Source: Actinomycetes bacterium (GTDB lineage: Bacteria > Actinomycetota > Acidimicrobiia > Acidimicrobiales > Palsa-688). From it: 5,832 bases of DNA. The notes beneath the pieces are model-generated. The model did no database searches, was not told the DNA's origin, and saw only the letters and a list, made by a program, of their open reading frames with translations. Every line of letters begins with the position of its first letter. The stretch's first letter is position 1. The translations under genes and the position numbers were made by a program. The stretch spans positions 1-5,832 of the forward strand of contig JAKBBA010000182.1 of the NCBI GenBank assembly GCA_021808665.1, in the 5' to 3' direction. Below are positions 5,151-5,832 of the stretch, piece after piece.

Positions 5151-5832
5151 CTACGCCCAGGTTGGATAGCGCGGATAGTGGTCGCCCTGCACCAACAGCT
5201 CGAATATGCCTTGGCCGACCATCCCGTCCATCTCGAAGCGCATCAGCTGGTCGAGCGAGACGGCGTTGGTCTCGACCTGCTGCAGGTCCTCGGGCTCATT
5301 CCCATCCCACCGGTAGTACGACAGGGCGCCATCGCCCTGCCGTCGCGTGTGGCCCCGGCCGTAGTACACGGCGGTGTGCAGATGTTCGGCGCGGGCGGCC
5401 ACTTCGTAGCTCTTGCCGTCCTCGTCGACGAACCTGATATGAGCGGAAACCGGTCTCTTGAGGTCACCGTCGAAGGTCACGTTGTGCTCGAACGTGACGA
5501 ACCGCTTCGACAGAGTGCCGTCCTCGTGGGTCAGGCCTCCGTCGACGTACTGCACCGCACCGTCGGAGGACTCCCACACCCACGCCTCGATGGCCCGGTC
5601 CTCGAAGCCGGCCTCGAACCACAGCCAGAAGTCGACCTGGTCGGCCACCCGGACCCCGAACGTCCGATCGCGGCCACCGTCGAATCCGTCCACCGACATC
5701 CGTGCGCCGTCGAGGCTGACCCAGCCGGTGTAGCGCGCCGGCTGCTTGATGTGGGTCATGTCGACGATGGTCCGGCCGTTCTTGCGGATGGTGATAGGCA
5801 GGAGCTCCCACATCGGCGCCCTCGACTCGTAG
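5151..5832 (-). CDS. CrtC/AttH-like lipocalin-fold protein (DUF7064-like), C-terminal part
   Basis: The frame is open to the window's end (at least six codons, YESRAP, before the first ATG at 5813), so this is probably the C-terminal part of a longer protein. About 226 residues are visible. Numbered from the ATG, PARYTGWVSLDGARMSVDGF (25-44) followed by RDRTFGVR (48-55) resembles the DxSWGxR-type signature of actinobacterial proteins related to CrtC (hydroxyneurosporene synthase) and AttH, annotated DUF7064/7065. Alternating aromatic and polar residues suggest antiparallel beta strands (VDFWLWFEAG, EAWVWESSDG, RFVTFEHNVTF). Relatives often sit beside catabolic or acyl-CoA genes, but their reaction is mostly unknown. 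No signal peptide can be judged because the N-terminus is missing. The gene ends 21 bp before the monooxygenase start, so the two are probably co-transcribed. The assignment is from memory of the motif and is moderate; a complete 220-residue protein starting at 5813 is less likely but possible. Confidence 0.6.
   Translation of the reverse strand, partial: YESRAPMWELLPITIRKNGRTIVDMTHIKQPARYTGWVSLDGARMSVDGFDGGRDRTFGVRVADQVDFWLWFEAGFEDRAIEAWVWESSDGAVQYVDGGLTHEDGTLSKRFVTFEHNVTFDGDLKRPVSAHIRFVDEDGKSYEVAARAEHLHTAVYYGRGHTRRQGDGALSYYRWDGNEPEDLQQVETNAVSLDQLMRFEMDGMVGQGIFELLVQGDHYPRYPTWA

Overview
The window is GC-rich, with strong G/C bias at third codon positions. Its metabolic genes are of kinds common in Actinomycetota: a luciferase-like flavin monooxygenase of the long EHHF/RNVVPKP type, a CrtC/AttH-like protein, and a LivH-type permease. 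An actinobacterium is the best guess; nothing here fixes the genus. No tRNA, rRNA, CRISPR array or prophage gene was seen.

Right part (about 3600-5832, minus strand). This is a compact host operon read right to left. It begins with the C-terminal part of a CrtC/AttH-like protein that runs off the window, followed after 21 bp by a complete luciferase-like monooxygenase. Next comes a doubtful 23-codon ORF that overlaps the monooxygenase stop by ATGA. Last is the first 49 codons of a branched-chain-amino-acid-type ABC permease (livH). The permease stops exactly where mobile DNA begins, so it is a broken gene. The likely original role was uptake plus flavin-dependent oxidation of a small organic compound; the substrate cannot be read from the sequence.

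Left and middle part (21-3599). This is an insertion inside an insertion. The outer element is an IS256-family insertion sequence, with its DDE transposase on the minus strand and imperfect inverted repeats of about 39-41 bp. Inside its right inverted repeat, 8 bp from the outer tip, sits a complete 2108-nt group II intron on the plus strand (1484-3591). The intron has a GUGCG 5' end, a structured RNA 5' half, an endonuclease-less reverse transcriptase/maturase, a canonical domain V, and a domain VI with a bulged branch adenosine 7 nt from the 3' end. Joining the two intron flanks restores GGGA+CATCCTCT. The same 12-mer is intact in the left inverted repeat (reverse complement of 21-32), which independently supports both intron boundaries.

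Consequences (inference). The IS broke livH and the intron then split the right end of the IS, which probably left this IS copy unable to move. The intron is antisense to both livH and the transposase gene, so splicing cannot repair either transcript. No target-site duplication is visible around the IS, which suggests a rearrangement at one edge. No wholly new system was found. The notable item is a group II intron using an IS256 terminal inverted repeat as its home, together with its unusually large domain VI.
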